From AC-32 sp963788215 (GTDB taxonomy: Bacteria > Actinomycetota > Thermoleophilia > Gaiellales > Gaiellaceae): DNA of 64,000 bases. Under the pieces are notes generated by a model. The model ran no database searches. It saw only the letters and a list, made by a program, of their open reading frames with translations, and had not been told where the DNA came from. Both the position numbers and the translations under genes were made by a program. Positions 50,772-58,705 of this stretch are shown piece after piece; positions within the stretch are counted from its first letter, which is position 1; the number at the start of each line of letters is the position of its first letter. The stretch is from assembly GCA_963788215.1 (NCBI GenBank), contig CAWBFX010000003.1, forward strand, positions 620,001 to 684,000. The letters are read 5' to 3'.

Positions 50772-51392
50772 TTACTTCGAGTAGAGCTCGACGATGAGCG
50801 ATTCCTGGACCGGCGTGTCGATCTCCGCGCGCTCCGGGAGCTTCAGGACCTTGCCGGTGAGCCCGTCGTGGTCTGCCTGCAGCCAGGGCGTGACCGAGGC
50901 TGTCAGGTCGGTCGCGTCGCGGATCACCTGCTCGGCCGGGCTGCCCTGGCGGAGCATGATCACGTCGTCGGGGCGCACCTGGAAGCTCGGGATGTTGACG
51001 CGGCGCCCGTTGACCTGGAAGTGGCCGTGGCGGACGAGCTGGCGGGCCTGCGCGCGCGAGGCGGCGAAGCCGAGGCGGTAGACGACGTTGTCGAGGCGGG
51101 TCTCGAGCATCCGCAGCAGCTCCTCGCCGGTGATCCCGGAGCCCTTGGCGGCCTTCGAGTAGTAGGTGCGGAACTGCTTCTCGAGCAGCCCGTAGTAGCG
51201 GCGCGCCTTCTGCTTCTCACGCAGCTGAAGCAGGTACTCGGACTGCTTGATGCGGCCGCGGCCGTGCTCGCCCGGCGGGTAGCTGCGGCGCTCGATGGCG
51301 CACTTCTCGGTGAGGCAGCGCTCGCCCTTGAGGAAGAGCTTCATGCCCTCACGACGGCATTGCTTGCACTTCGGGCTCCGGTCGCGGGCCAC
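50772..51392 (-). CDS. rpsD: 30S ribosomal protein S4 (zinc-binding form)
   Basis: 206 residues. The N-terminus has four Cys (CKQC, GERC, EKC; residues 9-31), the zinc-coordinating C+ form. The S4 domain contains RLDNVVYRLGFAASRAQARQ and VRHGHFQVNGRRVNIPSFQV. S4 nucleates 30S assembly. GTG 51392 shares TAGTG with the rpsK stop. A longer frame upstream is not used. Confidence 0.98.
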   Translation of the reverse strand: MARDRSPKCKQCRREGMKLFLKGERCLTEKCAIERRSYPPGEHGRGRIKQSEYLLQLREKQKARRYYGLLEKQFRTYYSKAAKGSGITGEELLRMLETRLDNVVYRLGFAASRAQARQLVRHGHFQVNGRRVNIPSFQVRPDDVIMLRQGSPAEQVIRDATDLTASVTPWLQADHDGLTGKVLKLPERAEIDTPVQESLIVELYSK

Positions 51393-51796
51393 TAGACCCT
51401 CCGCCTCTTCTTCGGCCGCACGCCGTTGTGGGCCTGCGGGGTGACGTCCTTGACGCCGAGGATCTCGAGGCCGGCCGCCTGCAGAGAGCGGATCGCCGTC
51501 TCGCGCCCGGCGCCCGGGCCCTTGACGAAGACCTCGACCTTCTGGAGGCCGTGCTCCATGCCCTTCCGCGCGCAGGCGTCTGCAGTGACCTGCGCCGCGA
51601 ACGGCGTCGACTTGCGCGAGCCCTTGAACCCGGCCGAGCCGGCGGACTCCCACGCGATCACGTTCCCGTCGGTGTCGGTCAGGGAGACGATCGTGTTGTT
51701 GAACGACGTCTTGATGTGCGCCTGGCCGATCGCGATGTTCTTGCGCACGCGGCGGCGCGTGCGACCTCGGGTCGCTTGTCTTCTGGGGGGCGCCAT
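51392..51796 (-). CDS. rpsK: 30S ribosomal protein S11
   Basis: 134 residues, platform protein of the 30S. GQAHIKTSFNNTIVSLTDTD, SAGSAGFKGSRKSTPFAAQV and the C-terminal DVTPQAHNGVRPKKRRRV are the S11 signatures. An Arg-rich N-terminus (RGRTRRRVRKN) is present as in actinobacteria. ATG 51796 meets the rpsM stop by a shared base. Confidence 0.98.
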   Translation of the reverse strand: MAPPRRQATRGRTRRRVRKNIAIGQAHIKTSFNNTIVSLTDTDGNVIAWESAGSAGFKGSRKSTPFAAQVTADACARKGMEHGLQKVEVFVKGPGAGRETAIRSLQAAGLEILGVKDVTPQAHNGVRPKKRRRV

Positions 51797-52179
51797 TACG
51801 TCTTAGACGGAGCCTTCTTGCCGCGGCCGACGGTCTTCTTCGGGCCCTTGCGCGTGCGCGCGTTCGTCTTCGTGCGCTGGCCCTTGGTGGGCAGCCCGCG
51901 GCGATGGCGGACCCCGCGGTACGCGCCGATCTCCTGCAGGCGCTTGATCGCCTGCGTGCGCTCCCTACGAAGGTCCCCTTCGACCTGCAGGTTGCCGTCG
52001 ATGAACTCGCGCAGCTTGGTGACCTCTTCGTCGGTGAGGTCCTTGACCTTCTCGTCGGCCGAGAGCCCGGTCTCCGCGCAGATCCTCTTCGCGGTCGACT
52101 GGCCGATGCCGTAGATGTACGTCAGGCCGATCTCGAGCCGCTTCTGGTTGGGGATGTTGACTCCGGCGATACGGGCCAT
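51796..52179 (-). CDS. rpsM: 30S ribosomal protein S13
   Basis: 127 residues; head protein contacting tRNAs and 23S. MARIAGVNIPNQKRLEIGLT, YGIGQSTAKRICAETGL, GAYRGVRHRRGLPTKGQRTK and the basic end GPKKTVGRGKKAP are diagnostic. ATG 52179, four bp after the rpmJ stop. Confidence 0.98.
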   Translation of the reverse strand: MARIAGVNIPNQKRLEIGLTYIYGIGQSTAKRICAETGLSADEKVKDLTDEEVTKLREFIDGNLQVEGDLRRERTQAIKRLQEIGAYRGVRHRRGLPTKGQRTKTNARTRKGPKKTVGRGKKAPSKT

Positions 52180-52183
52180 GGGG

Positions 52184-52297
52184 CTACCCCTGCCTCTGCT
52201 TGTGGCGTGGATTCGTGCAGATGACCATGGTCCTGCCGTGCCGCTTGATCACGCGGCAGCGCTCGCACATGGGCTTGACTGAAGCTCGGACTTTCAT
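52184..52297 (-). CDS. rpmJ: 50S ribosomal protein L36 (zinc-binding form)
   Basis: 37 residues: MKVRASVKPMCERCRVIKRH then GRTMVICTNPRHKQRQG. Cys11, Cys14, Cys27 and His32 form the CxxC-C-H zinc site of the C+ type. ATG 52297, stop 52184, ten bp after infA and four before rpsM. Short but unmistakable. Confidence 0.97.
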   Translation of the reverse strand: MKVRASVKPMCERCRVIKRHGRTMVICTNPRHKQRQG

Positions 52298-52307
52298 CGG
52301 TGACACC

Positions 52308-52532
52308 TCATCGGTGGCGGTACGTGATCCTTCCCCTCGTCAGGTCGTAGGGCGAGAGCTCGACCTTCACTTTGTCGCCGGGGAGGATGCGGATGTAGTG
52401 CTTGCGCATCTTTCCGGAAATCGTGGCCAGGACCGTCTGGTCCATCCCGTCGATCTGCACCCGGAACATCGTGCTCGGGAGCGACTCGACGATCTCGCCT
52501 TCGACCTCGATTTTCTCTTCTTTTTGAGCCAT
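52308..52532 (-). CDS. infA: Translation initiation factor IF-1
   Basis: 74 residues, OB fold. MAQKEEKIEVEGEIVESLPS, FRVQIDGMDQTVLATISGKM and VKVELSPYDLTRGRITYRHR are the family. Binds the 30S A site and assists IF-2 and IF-3. ATG 52532 has GAGG at a good distance upstream. The leader upstream holds a hairpin and a terminator-like element, which may control the operon. Confidence 0.98.
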   Translation of the reverse strand: MAQKEEKIEVEGEIVESLPSTMFRVQIDGMDQTVLATISGKMRKHYIRILPGDKVKVELSPYDLTRGRITYRHR

Positions 52533-52544
52533 CTACCTCACAGA

Positions 52545-52567
52545 AACCGCGCTCGCCGAGCGCGGTT
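52545..52567 (-). promoter_or_regulatory. Hairpin in the infA leader
   Basis: AACCGCGCTC (52545-52554) and GAGCGCGGTT (52558-52567) form a perfect 10-bp stem with a 3-nt loop, 13 bp upstream of the infA start. Placed in the 5' leader on the minus strand, it could pause transcription or control ribosome access. Confidence 0.55.
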
Positions 52568-52575
52568 GGGGACAC

Positions 52576-52599
52576 AAAAAAGCACGGCCTCTCGCCGCG
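52576..52599 (-). terminator. Intrinsic terminator upstream of infA
   Basis: On the minus strand CGCGGC-GAGAG-GCCGTG (52599-52583) is followed by C and TTTTTT (complement of A at 52576-52581). This is the best T-tract terminator in the ribosomal region. It lies between the repeat-protein gene and infA, so it probably ends transcription coming from upstream or attenuates it. Confidence 0.6.
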
Positions 52600-52659
52600 G
52601 GTGTCAATGGTAGCAAACGGATTTCGACCGTTGCGCTTGGGCTTCTGAGACGAAAGACG

Positions 52660-52688
52660 GCGAGGGCCCTGCGTTCCAGGGCCCTCGC
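52660..52688. terminator. Strong hairpin 3' of the repeat-protein gene
   Basis: GCGAGGGCCCT (52660-52670) and AGGGCCCTCGC (52678-52688), a perfect 11-bp stem with a 7-nt loop, 18 bp after the repeat-protein stop on the minus strand. On the plus strand it is followed by TTTGTCG, so it could act both ways. Confidence 0.65.
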
Positions 52689-52706
52689 TTTGTCGTTTCT
52701 CTCTCG

Positions 52707-54050
52707 CTAGGCGGGCGTCGGCGGCTTCTGCCGGCGAATCGCCGTGATCCCGGCTCCAGTGATGAGGAGCGTCAGCCCAGCTGCCACCGCAGCAGCCTCT
52801 GCGTCGGCCGACGAGACCGTGATCCCGCCCCCGCCGCTTGCTGCCTCTACGCTCGACGGGGCAGTCGCGGGACCGCCACCGGCCACGTCGCTGACGAGCG
52901 GGGTCTGCGCGGTCGCCTCAGCGGCCGCTTCCCGCGGCCACTCTGCGCCGCCGGTCATCGCGGCTGCGAGCTGCGACTCGGAGGCCTGCGTACCTGCGGG
53001 GCCGCCGCTCACGACATCGCTCGCGAACTGCGTCTCCGCGGCCTGTGCGGCTGCGGGGCCGCCACCGGACACGTCACTGACGAGCGGTGTCTGCTCCTGC
53101 GACGCTGCGGCCGCTTCCCGCGGCCACTCTGCGCCGCCGGTCATCGCGGCTGCGAGCTGCGACTCCGAGGCCTGCGTACCTGCGGGGCCGCCGCTCACGA
53201 CATCGCTCGCGAACTGCGTCTCCGCGGCCTGTGCGGCTGCGGGGCCGCCACCGGACACGTCACTGACGAGCGGTGTCTGCTCCTGCGACGCTGCGGCCGC
53301 TTCCCGCGGCCACTCTGCGCCGCCGGTCATCGCGGCTGCGAGCTGCGACTCCGAGGCCTGTGCGCCTGCAGGACCGCCGCTGACGACGTCGCTGACCAGC
53401 GCTGTCGACTCTGCCGCCTGTGCGCCGGCAGGACCGCCGCTGACGACGTCGCTGACGAGCTGCGACTCGACTGGCGCCGGGCCGCCGCTCACGACATCGC
53501 TCGCGAACTGCGCGCCTGCTGCCTGTGAGGCCGCAGGACCGCCGCTGACCACGTCGCTCGCGAACTGCGCGCCTGCTGCCTGTGCGGCCGCGGGTCCGCC
53601 GCTGACCACGTCGCTCATCGGTGCAGCGACGGCGGCAGTGGCTCCTCCGCCGCCTTCCACGACCGGCATCGCGCGCGCCTGGCCGGCCACACCGGCGGCA
53701 GTGGCCGCCGCGACGCTCAGGATCAGCGCCTTCTGGCGCAGACCGTGCGCGTCCACGTCGCTTTCGAGTGCCTGCTCGAGCTCCGTACCGTCGAACCGAA
53801 GCTCGATTGCGTCGCCTGGTGCGGTGCGCAGGATCTCCTCGAGGTCCGGCTTCTCCAGCTCGACCTCGAGAGTGTGTGCCTCCACGTCGCCTTCGTCGCC
53901 CCTACGGCGCGAAATGTCGAGGACGAGCAGGGCCGACCCATCGGCCGACTTCAGCGTCTCCTCGATGTCTGAGCGCGAGAGGGTGGCCGTGACACCGCGC
54001 TCTGCGCTAGGCGGCGTCTCCACGAGCCTTGCCTTGCTCTGCACGTCCAT
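52707..54050 (-). CDS. Repeat protein with ten SDVxxGGP units, membrane-anchored, unknown function
   Basis: 447 residues, start ATG 54050 with GGAGGGAG upstream. Not recognised. Residues 1-115 are an acidic, possibly folded domain (ATLSRSDIEETLKSADGSAL, LRTAPGDAIELRFDGTELEQ). Residues 116-136 are hydrophobic (LILSVAAATAAGVAGQARAM). Next come ten SDVxxGGP units: seven SDVVSGGP, two SDVSGGGP, one SDVAGGGP. Three of the gaps carry MTGGAEWPREAAA. The end has a hydrophobic stretch (AEAAAVAAGLTLLITGAGIT) then AIRRQK. Part of the repeat is a 186-bp tandem DNA unit. Likely a cytosolic domain, two membrane anchors and an extracytoplasmic low-complexity region. Flanked by an aminopeptidase gene and infA. 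Confidence 0.8.
   Translation of the reverse strand: MDVQSKARLVETPPSAERGVTATLSRSDIEETLKSADGSALLVLDISRRRGDEGDVEAHTLEVELEKPDLEEILRTAPGDAIELRFDGTELEQALESDVDAHGLRQKALILSVAAATAAGVAGQARAMPVVEGGGGATAAVAAPMSDVVSGGPAAAQAAGAQFASDVVSGGPAASQAAGAQFASDVVSGGPAPVESQLVSDVVSGGPAGAQAAESTALVSDVVSGGPAGAQASESQLAAAMTGGAEWPREAAAASQEQTPLVSDVSGGGPAAAQAAETQFASDVVSGGPAGTQASESQLAAAMTGGAEWPREAAAASQEQTPLVSDVSGGGPAAAQAAETQFASDVVSGGPAGTQASESQLAAAMTGGAEWPREAAAEATAQTPLVSDVAGGGPATAPSSVEAASGGGGITVSSADAEAAAVAAGLTLLITGAGITAIRRQKPPTPA
52889..53365. repeat. 186-bp tandem repeat inside the repeat-protein gene
   Basis: The same sequence block recurs at 52889, 53075 and 53261, an exact 186-bp (62-codon) period; the third copy is partial and fades near 53365. 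The first copy has diverged slightly from the other two. Shorter repeats of the SDVVSGGP-coding unit continue to about 53625. Such units change copy number by slippage or unequal crossover. Confidence 0.85.
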
Positions 54051-54154
54051 CTTGACTCCCTCCGGGTTGCGTGACCCCGATCTCATGACGGAGCACGACC
54101 CGGCGATCTTCCCACAGGCTCGCTACAAGAGCAACAAGCGCGACAGGCAGCGCG

Positions 54155-55234
54155 TCAGAACAGCCACTTTCCGCTCTCCTGCACGACCTTTCCGTCGAGC
54201 TCGAGGCGGCCGCCGTCGCGTAGATCCTTGACGATGTCCCAGTGCACCTGGCTGACGTTCTTGCCGCCGACCTCCGGAAGGCCGTTGCCGAGCGCGAGGT
54301 GGACCGTCCCGTCGATCTTCTCGTCGAAGAGCGTGTTCTTCATGTGACGCGTGATCCGCGGGTTGCACCCGATGCCGAGCTCGCCCAGCCGCCGGGCGCC
54401 GTCGTCGAGGTCGAGCGTCTCGAGCAGGAACGACTCGTTCGAGTCGGCTGAGGCGTCGACGACGCGACCCTCGTCGAAGCGGAGGCGGATCCCGGTGACC
54501 TCCCGGCCTGCGTAGACCGCGGGAAACTCGGTGAAGGCGATCGTTCCCGAGGCCGAGTCCTCGAGCGGCGAGTAGAAGAACTCTCCGCCCGGCATGTTCG
54601 CGCCACCTGCATCGACCTCGCCCTCGCGGCCGTCGACGCTGAGCGTGAGATCGGTTCCCTCGGCGACGATCCGCACTTCCTTCGCCTCGTCGAAGGCCTT
54701 CGCGTAGATGCTCATGCGCTCCTTCTCGGCCTTCCAGTCGAGCAGGCACGAGCCGTAGAGGAAGTCCTCGAACTCGCTCAGCGACATCCCGGCTTCCTGC
54801 GCAAGCGCCGCGGTCGGGTACTGGCAGCCCACCCACTTCAGGTCGAACGTGAAGACCCGCTCGACGTGGGGGCGGATGCCCGCCTGGAGCCGGCCGAGCC
54901 GCTCCTGGTCGAGGGCGGTGAGCTCGCGGGTGTTCTCCGGCGCCTCGATCCCGATCCAGGCGTCCGCCTCGTGGAAGGGATGCATCTCGATCGGCGACGG
55001 GTTGTCCAGCAGCTCCAGCGGAGCCTCCTGGGCCCAGACGAGATTGAAGCCCTGGCCGGCGAGGCTGATCCGCGGGATCGCGTAGGCACCCTTTTGGCCG
55101 AGGAGGCGGAAGACCGACTCGATCAGCGGCCTGGCCAGCGCTCCGCCCGAGACCATCACCTGCCAGCCGGGCTGGACGTCCAGGCACTCCTCGACGAGCA
55201 GCTTCGCGTACTCGTCGATGCGCGGATCGGTCAT
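54155..55234 (-). CDS. M29-family aminopeptidase
   Basis: 359 residues from ATG 55234 (an upstream frame adds eight residues). M29 (AmpS/PepS-type) metallopeptidases remove N-terminal residues. Family marks: YAKLLVEECLDVQPGWQVMV start, IEMHPFHEADAWIGIEAPEN, and the C-terminal metal-site region around FTEFPAVYAGREVTGIRLRF and FDEKIDGTVHLALGNGLPEV, containing the Glu/His/Asp set. It lies 67 bp after map, so both N-terminal processing enzymes are clustered beside the ribosomal genes. Confidence 0.88.
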   Translation of the reverse strand: MTDPRIDEYAKLLVEECLDVQPGWQVMVSGGALARPLIESVFRLLGQKGAYAIPRISLAGQGFNLVWAQEAPLELLDNPSPIEMHPFHEADAWIGIEAPENTRELTALDQERLGRLQAGIRPHVERVFTFDLKWVGCQYPTAALAQEAGMSLSEFEDFLYGSCLLDWKAEKERMSIYAKAFDEAKEVRIVAEGTDLTLSVDGREGEVDAGGANMPGGEFFYSPLEDSASGTIAFTEFPAVYAGREVTGIRLRFDEGRVVDASADSNESFLLETLDLDDGARRLGELGIGCNPRITRHMKNTLFDEKIDGTVHLALGNGLPEVGGKNVSQVHWDIVKDLRDGGRLELDGKVVQESGKWLF

Positions 55235-55301
55235 TGTTCCCGCTCCCGGCCCCGGCAAAGCCGGTGCCTCCGCTCTTTGATGAGCTCCGTCGAGCCTACG
55301 C

Positions 55302-56066
55302 TCATGCGTTCACTCCTTCGCGGACGGTTGTGAGGATGCGGGGGCCATCGTCCGTGACCGCGACGGTGTGCTCGAAATGGGCCGAGAGCGACCCGTCGCC
55401 GGTCGAGATCGACCACTCGTCGTCCTGGACGACGACGTCGGGGCCGCCCGCGTTGATCATCGGCTCGATCGCGAACGTCATCCCGGCGGCGAGGACCGGG
55501 CCGCGGCCGGGCGGCCCGTAGTTCGGGATCTGGGGCTCCTCGTGCATCGCGCGGCCGACGCCGTGGCCGACCAGGCTGCGGATGACGGAGAAGCCCTGCT
55601 CCTCGGTCGCGGCCTGGATCGCGTGCGAGATGTCCGAAAGCCGGTTTCCCGGCCGGCACTCCGCGATGCCTGCGGCGAGCGCCGCCTTGCAGGCCTCGAG
55701 CAGGTGCTCGGCGTCCGGCGCGATCTCGCCGATCGGGAACGTGTAGGCCGAGTCGGCGACGAAGCCGTCGAGCGTGACGCCGACGTCCACCGAGAGGATG
55801 TCGCCCTCGGCGAGCGCGTACGGCCGCGGGATGCCGTGCACCACCATGTCGTTCGGCGAGGTGCAGATCGAAGCCGGGTAGCCGCGGTAGCCCTTGAACG
55901 TCGGAAAGCCGCCCTGCGAGCGGATGTAGTCCTCGGCGATCCCGTCGAGCTCCTCCGTGGTCACGCCGGGTCTGGCGCGTTCGCCGAGAAGCGCGAGGAC
56001 CTCGGCCACGACCGCTCCTGCGCGCGCCATCCGCTCGATCTCTTGCTCGGACTTGCGAATGATCAT
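55302..56066 (-). CDS. map: Methionine aminopeptidase, type I
   Basis: Removes the initiator Met cotranslationally. 254 residues. Metal ligands are visible: Asp in VDVGVTLDGFVADSAYTF (two Asp), His in GHGVGRAMHEEP, Glu in FAIEPMINAGG and Glu in FEHTVAV. This is the short form without the N-terminal zinc domain. ATG 56066 overlaps the adk stop by 4 bp, the conserved secY-adk-map order. Confidence 0.98.
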   Translation of the reverse strand: MIIRKSEQEIERMARAGAVVAEVLALLGERARPGVTTEELDGIAEDYIRSQGGFPTFKGYRGYPASICTSPNDMVVHGIPRPYALAEGDILSVDVGVTLDGFVADSAYTFPIGEIAPDAEHLLEACKAALAAGIAECRPGNRLSDISHAIQAATEEQGFSVIRSLVGHGVGRAMHEEPQIPNYGPPGRGPVLAAGMTFAIEPMINAGGPDVVVQDDEWSISTGDGSLSAHFEHTVAVTDDGPRILTTVREGVNA

Positions 56067-56644
56067 CGGACGGCCGCCTGCTCGAGCGCCCGCTGGATCT
56101 CGGCGAAGACCTCCTCCACCGGCGGCTCCGCGGGAATGCCGACGAGGATCCCGCGAGCGCGGTAGTACTCGACGAGCGGCTCGGTCTGCTCGCGGTAGAG
56201 GTCGAGCCGCTTGCGAATGGCCTCGGGCGTGTCGTCCGGCCGGCCTTCCTCCTGCGCGCGGCCGCGCAGGCGTTCGATCGCGACCTGCTCGGGGAGCTGG
56301 AACTCGAAGACGACCGTCAGCGGCCGCTCGATCTCCTCGAGCATCGCGTCGAGCGCGTCCGCCTGCGGCGTCGTGCGCGGAAATCCGTCGAGGACGAAGC
56401 CGCCGGCCGCGTCGTCGTCGGCAAGGCGCTCGCGGATGAGCGCAATCATGATGTCGTCCGGCACGAGGTCGCCCGCGTCATAGAGCGGCTTGACCCTGCG
56501 GCCGAGCTCGGTGCCGGCGGCCATCGCCGCCCGGAGCATGTCCCCGGTCGCGATGTGCGGGACCCCGTACTCGCCGGCGATCAGCTTGCCCTGGGTTCCC
56601 TTGCCGGCCCCCTGCGGGCCCAGCAGCAGAACGTTGAGCGCCAC
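56063..56644 (-). CDS. adk: Adenylate kinase
   Basis: ATP + AMP = 2 ADP. 193 residues: P-loop GPQGAGKGTQGKL (about 9-21), NMP-binding TGDMLRAAMAAG, FVLDGFPRTTPQADALDAML (AMP site) and RLRGRAQEEGRPDDTPEAIR, a short-LID form without zinc. GTG 56644 shares TAGTG with the secY stop; its stop overlaps map by 4 bp. Confidence 0.98.
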   Translation of the reverse strand: MALNVLLLGPQGAGKGTQGKLIAGEYGVPHIATGDMLRAAMAAGTELGRRVKPLYDAGDLVPDDIMIALIRERLADDDAAGGFVLDGFPRTTPQADALDAMLEEIERPLTVVFEFQLPEQVAIERLRGRAQEEGRPDDTPEAIRKRLDLYREQTEPLVEYYRARGILVGIPAEPPVEEVFAEIQRALEQAAVR

Positions 56645-57900
56645 TATTTGAGGAAGCCTTCGTAGGAGCGCATCATCATCTGCGACTCCATCTGGCGCAT
56701 CGTGTCGAGGGCAACGCCGACCACGATCAGGACCGAGGTGCCGCCGAGGGCGCGCGAGTTCGCCTGCGAGAAGCCCCCGTAGCGGATGAAGATGCTCGGC
56801 AGGATGGCGACGGTCGCGAGGTAGAGCGAGCCCGGCAGCGTCAGGCGGGTGAGCACCCGGTCGAAGTACTGCGCGGTCGGCGGGCCCGGCCGGATGCCCG
56901 GCACGTAGCCGCCGTACTTGCGCAGGTTGTCGGCCTGGTCGACGGGGTTGAACTGGACCGCGGTGTAGAAGTACGTGAAGATCACGATCAACGCCGCTTC
57001 GAGCAGGAGGTACGTGAGGCTCGACGTCTGGAAGTGGCGGTTGACGAAGCCCTGCGTCTGCGGGAAGTACTGGCCGATCGTCGGCGGGAACGCCATCACG
57101 GCGGCGGCGAAGATGATCGGGATGACGCCGGCCATGTTCACGCGCAGCGGCATGTAGGTCGCCCCGCCGCTCGTCATCCGCCGGCCCACCATCCGCTTCG
57201 CGTACTGGATCGGAATCCGGCGCTGGCCCTCCTGGATGAAGACGACCGCGACGATGATGCCGATCGCGATCAGCGGGAAGAACAGCTTCTCCATCGGGCC
57301 GCCGTTGTACCAGGCGGTGACGCCCGAGGGCGCCGTCGAGAGGATCGACGCGAAGATCAGCAGCGAGATGCCGTTGCCGACGCCGCGCTTCGTCATCAGC
57401 TCGCCCATCCACATCAGCAGCGTGGTCCCGGCGGTGAGCGTGACGATGATCAGGACGAGACGGCCGGTGTTGTGCGTGAGGATGCCCTGCCGCTGGAAGA
57501 GGTACGCGTAGCCGGTCGCCTGCGCGGCCGCGAGCGCCACGGTGAGGTAGCGGGTGTACTGGTTGATCTTGGCCATCCCGGCCTCGCCTTCCTTCTGCAG
57601 CTCCTCGAGCCTCGGGATGACGACGGTCAGGAGCTGGAGGATGATCGAGGCGGTGACGTAGGGCATGATCCCGAGCGCGAACAGCGAGAAGCGCGCGAGC
57701 GCGCCGCCCGAGAAGACGCTCAGCAGGCCGAGGATCGTGCCGCCGCCGTTCGAGTTGAAGTAGCCCTGGATCTGGTCGGAGTTGACGCCCGGCGCGGGGA
57801 TCCAGGAGCCGAGCCGGTAGAGCGCGAGGATCAAGGCGGTGAAGAGGACGCGCCGCCTGAGCTCGGGCACGCGCCATGCGTTCGCGAGCCAGCTGAACAT
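56644..57900 (-). CDS. secY: Preprotein translocase subunit SecY
   Basis: 418 residues, ten predicted spans. SAVFS-type signatures are seen: GIMPYVTASIILQLLTVVIP (span 2), FIQEGQRRIPIQYAKRMVGR and GGATYMPLRVNMAGVIPIIF. The channel of the Sec translocon. ATG 57900 directly follows the rplO stop; ends in TAGTG with adk. Confidence 0.98.
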   Translation of the reverse strand: MFSWLANAWRVPELRRRVLFTALILALYRLGSWIPAPGVNSDQIQGYFNSNGGGTILGLLSVFSGGALARFSLFALGIMPYVTASIILQLLTVVIPRLEELQKEGEAGMAKINQYTRYLTVALAAAQATGYAYLFQRQGILTHNTGRLVLIIVTLTAGTTLLMWMGELMTKRGVGNGISLLIFASILSTAPSGVTAWYNGGPMEKLFFPLIAIGIIVAVVFIQEGQRRIPIQYAKRMVGRRMTSGGATYMPLRVNMAGVIPIIFAAAVMAFPPTIGQYFPQTQGFVNRHFQTSSLTYLLLEAALIVIFTYFYTAVQFNPVDQADNLRKYGGYVPGIRPGPPTAQYFDRVLTRLTLPGSLYLATVAILPSIFIRYGGFSQANSRALGGTSVLIVVGVALDTMRQMESQMMMRSYEGFLK

Positions 57901-58530
57901 CTAGCTCTCCTCGGCCTCCTCGGCCGCAGGCTCTTCGGACTCCTCGGCCTCGGCGGGCTCGTCGGCCTCCGTCGGCTCCTCCGGCTCCTCCGCCTTCGCA
58001 GGAGGGGCAGCGGGCCGCTGGCGGCGCTTCGGCTTGCGCTCCTTCGGCTCGCGGAGGAGCGTGATCGTGCCCCCCGCGGCCTCGATCTTCTCTCGCGCGC
58101 TCGCGGAGACGGCGTGCGCCGTGACGCTCAGCTTCTTCTTCAGCTCGCCGTTGCCCAGGATCTTCACGTCGATCTTCGTGTTCTTGAGCACGCCTCTCTC
58201 GACGAGCGTCTCGGGCGTCACCTCGGCGCCGGCGTCGAAGCGCTCCTCGAGCGTGGCGACGTTAACGGGTGCCGTGAAGGTGCGGTGCGGGCCGACGGGC
58301 ATCGCGTCCGCGGACGTGTTGCCGCGCTGCTTGCCGAGGCGCATGTAGAGCGGGTTCTGGCCGCCCTCGAAGCCCGCGCGCATCTTGTGCGAGCCCGAGC
58401 GCGACTTCTGGCCCTTGATTCCGCGGCCGGAGTAGCGGCCCTTGCCCGAGCCCAGGCCGCGGCCGACCCGCTTGCGGGCCTTGCGCGCCTGTGCCGGCTT
58501 GAGGTTCGAGAGGTTCAGGTCGTCAGGCAT
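57901..58530 (-). CDS. rplO: 50S ribosomal protein L15 with acidic C-terminal tail
   Basis: 209 residues, about 60 longer than typical. Core: LNLSNLKPAQARKARKRVGR, GRGIKGQKSRSGSHKMRAGF and EKIEAAGGTITLL. From about residue 157 a basic segment (ERKPKRRQRPAAPP) gives way to an acidic Glu/Ala/Pro tail (EEPEEPTEADEPAEAEESEE). This tail belongs to a pattern shared with S17, S5, L17 and S3 here. ATG 58530. Confidence 0.97.
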   Translation of the reverse strand: MPDDLNLSNLKPAQARKARKRVGRGLGSGKGRYSGRGIKGQKSRSGSHKMRAGFEGGQNPLYMRLGKQRGNTSADAMPVGPHRTFTAPVNVATLEERFDAGAEVTPETLVERGVLKNTKIDVKILGNGELKKKLSVTAHAVSASAREKIEAAGGTITLLREPKERKPKRRQRPAAPPAKAEEPEEPTEADEPAEAEESEEPAAEEAEES

Positions 58531-58705
58531 CGGAGTCCACCCTCACGAGGTGACGGACCTTCCTGAGCATACCGGCGAGCTGAGGGCTCTCGTCCTTCTC
58601 GACGCTGCGCCCGATCTTGCCGAGCCCGAGCGCGCGGAGCGTCCCGCGGTGCCGCTGGCTCTGGCCGATGGAGCTACGCGTCTGCGTGATCTTCAGCTTC
58701 GCCAT
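58523..58705 (-). CDS. rpmD: 50S ribosomal protein L30
   Basis: 60 residues from MAKLKITQTRSSIGQSQRHR, then GTLRALGLGKIGRSVEKDES and a C-terminal VRHLVRVDSDA. Start ATG 58705 lies 32 bp inside the rpsE end; the ten-residue upstream extension is not L30-like. The stop overlaps rplO by 8 bp. Confidence 0.95.
   Translation of the reverse strand: MAKLKITQTRSSIGQSQRHRGTLRALGLGKIGRSVEKDESPQLAGMLRKVRHLVRVDSDA

Noticed and set aside
52889..53625. CRISPR-like array
   Set aside because: The repeats are in frame with a long coding sequence, have 186-bp period with no unique spacers, and no cas genes are present.
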